This document shows positions 9,972 through 10,554 of a stretch of 10,554 nucleotides of DNA, piece after piece. A program made the translations under genes and the position numbers. Under the pieces are notes generated by a model, which saw only the letters and a program-made list of their open reading frames with translations, was not told the DNA's origin and searched no databases. The stretch's first letter is position 1, and each line of letters starts with the position of its first letter. Source of the stretch: Alphaproteobacteria bacterium (GTDB lineage Bacteria > Pseudomonadota > Alphaproteobacteria > JAJFFI01); contig JAJFFI010000153.1 of the NCBI GenBank assembly GCA_021776755.1, positions 1 to 10,554 of the forward strand, in the 5' to 3' direction.

Positions 9972-10010
9972 CAAGAAGAAGGGCCGCCCGGGTGCGAAGC
10001 CGGGCGGCCC
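9972..10010 (-). terminator. Intrinsic terminator / possible attenuator
   Basis: An 11-bp perfect GC-rich stem (GGGCCGCCCGG at 9981-9991 pairing with 10000-10010) has an 8-base loop containing CTTCG, and on the minus strand is followed by TTCTTCTT. It begins 25 bases after the stop codon of the peptidoglycan-binding gene, fitting a rho-independent terminator for it. Its tail ends two bases before the GAGGA ribosome-binding site of the next gene. Read-through, or a promoter hidden in the hairpin region, would be needed to express the downstream cassette from this side. Confidence 0.75.
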
Positions 10011-10035
10011 GTGCTGGCCGAAATTCGGTTGCTGT

Positions 10036-10545
10036 TCAGACTGCGGTGAGCGCCCGGAGCTGCTTCATGACCGCACCGGTGCGGCCGCCGGCAACGGCGG
10101 ACCGAAGTGCTGCGCGCGTCTTGGGCCCGAGCACGCCGTCGAGCCGCAGTGGCCGGTGCGGTGCTGCGCCGTCGTTGAGGGCTTCCTGCAGCACTTCGAC
10201 CTCGGGGGCCGTGCCGTCGGTGTCTTCCTCGGAAGGATCACGGAAAAGACCGGTCAGGTGGCGGCGGACAGCAGTGTCGAGGGCGTCATCGGGATCGCTC
10301 TCGGACAGCGCATCGAGCGTTTCGCCGAACGCTTCGAGGCCGCCGCCATCGGCGCTTTCGGACAGTGTGTCCGCGGCCTTGGGTGCCGGGTGATGGGCGT
10401 CGAACCAAGCGCGCACGCGCGTGCGGACGCTCTCGGTTTCCTCGTGGCCGCCCTGCCAGAAGGCGGGATGGTCCATGACGTATTCGATATCGGCCTCACT
10501 CCAGGACGTTGTGGGGCGGGCGAGCAGGGTTGCGAGTTGAGGCAT
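10036..10545 (-). CDS. Peptidoglycan-binding domain protein, possibly 5'-partial
   Basis: A 169-residue protein whose C-terminal part (about 115-152) matches the PG_binding_1 pattern: VLQEALN, then LRLDGVLGPKTRAALRSAV. This module is found in murein hydrolases and phage or GTA lysis proteins. The N-terminal half contains an Ile-Glu-Tyr / His-Pro-Ala-Phe-Trp segment and a very acidic stretch (60-112). It has no lysozyme, amidase or GH108 catalytic motif that I can see. The ATG at 10545 lies only nine bases from the window edge; the frame stays open to the edge (Asp-Thr-Pro) and no Shine-Dalgarno sequence is visible, so the gene may start further upstream and could have a catalytic domain outside the window. 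Its position before a holin gene fits a lysis or cell-wall role. Confidence 0.65.
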   Translation of the reverse strand: MPQLATLLARPTTSWSEADIEYVMDHPAFWQGGHEETESVRTRVRAWFDAHHPAPKAADTLSESADGGGLEAFGETLDALSESDPDDALDTAVRRHLTGLFRDPSEEDTDGTAPEVEVLQEALNDGAAPHRPLRLDGVLGPKTRAALRSAVAGGRTGAVMKQLRALTAV

Positions 10546-10554
10546 TGGGGTATC

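Noticed and set aside
8321..10545. A complete prophage or gene-transfer-agent cluster
   Set aside because: No terminase, portal, capsid, protease or tail protein is present; only lysis-type genes are visible in the window.

Overview
The window looks like chromosomal DNA from a GC-rich bacterium, most likely an alphaproteobacterium. The evidence for that is the high GC content, a holin of the gene-transfer-agent (GTA) three-TM type, a DUF6127-like phage membrane domain and a soluble multi-PAS kinase with FWE(I/M)D-type PAS domains. This assignment is an inference from gene content. All ten genes I accept lie on the minus strand, so transcription runs from high to low coordinates. No stretch over about 200 bases lacks a gene, and I see no rRNA, tRNA, CRISPR array or insertion sequence.

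Right part (10554 to 8321), a phage- or GTA-like envelope/lysis cassette. In transcription order it holds a peptidoglycan-binding-type protein, a strong hairpin with a T-rich tail, a small exported protein, a response-regulator receiver domain fused to a membrane-anchored DUF6127-like tail, and a GTA-type holin. The exported protein and the receiver fusion overlap by ATGA. No capsid, portal, terminase or tail gene is present, so this is a lysis-type module rather than a visible prophage.

Middle (8320 to 4774), one 1148-residue soluble sensor histidine kinase. It begins with a Phd/YefM antitoxin-like DNA-binding domain, continues with five PAS domains and a GAF domain, and ends in HisKA and HATPase_c. 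Its 100-base upstream gap carries a perfect 20-bp palindrome with the TGTACA core known from YefM operators. A kinase carrying an antitoxin-type DNA-binding head, a matching operator in front of it, and a membrane-anchored receiver beside a holin just upstream together form the most unusual part of the window. I propose as a hypothesis that they form a signalling-controlled envelope or lysis unit in which the kinase also controls its own transcription.

Left-middle (4684 to 663), a tight four-gene catabolic operon: class IV aminotransferase, agmatinase-family ureohydrolase (ATGA overlap), SDR oxidoreductase (GTGA overlap) and an M20 carbamoylase/ureidohydrolase 19 bases further on. The enzymes suggest stepwise breakdown of a guanidino- or carbamoyl-amino compound, but the substrate cannot be read from sequence.

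Left edge (488 to 72), a small exported DUF7282-type protein with its own strong ribosome-binding site, followed by a possible terminator hairpin.
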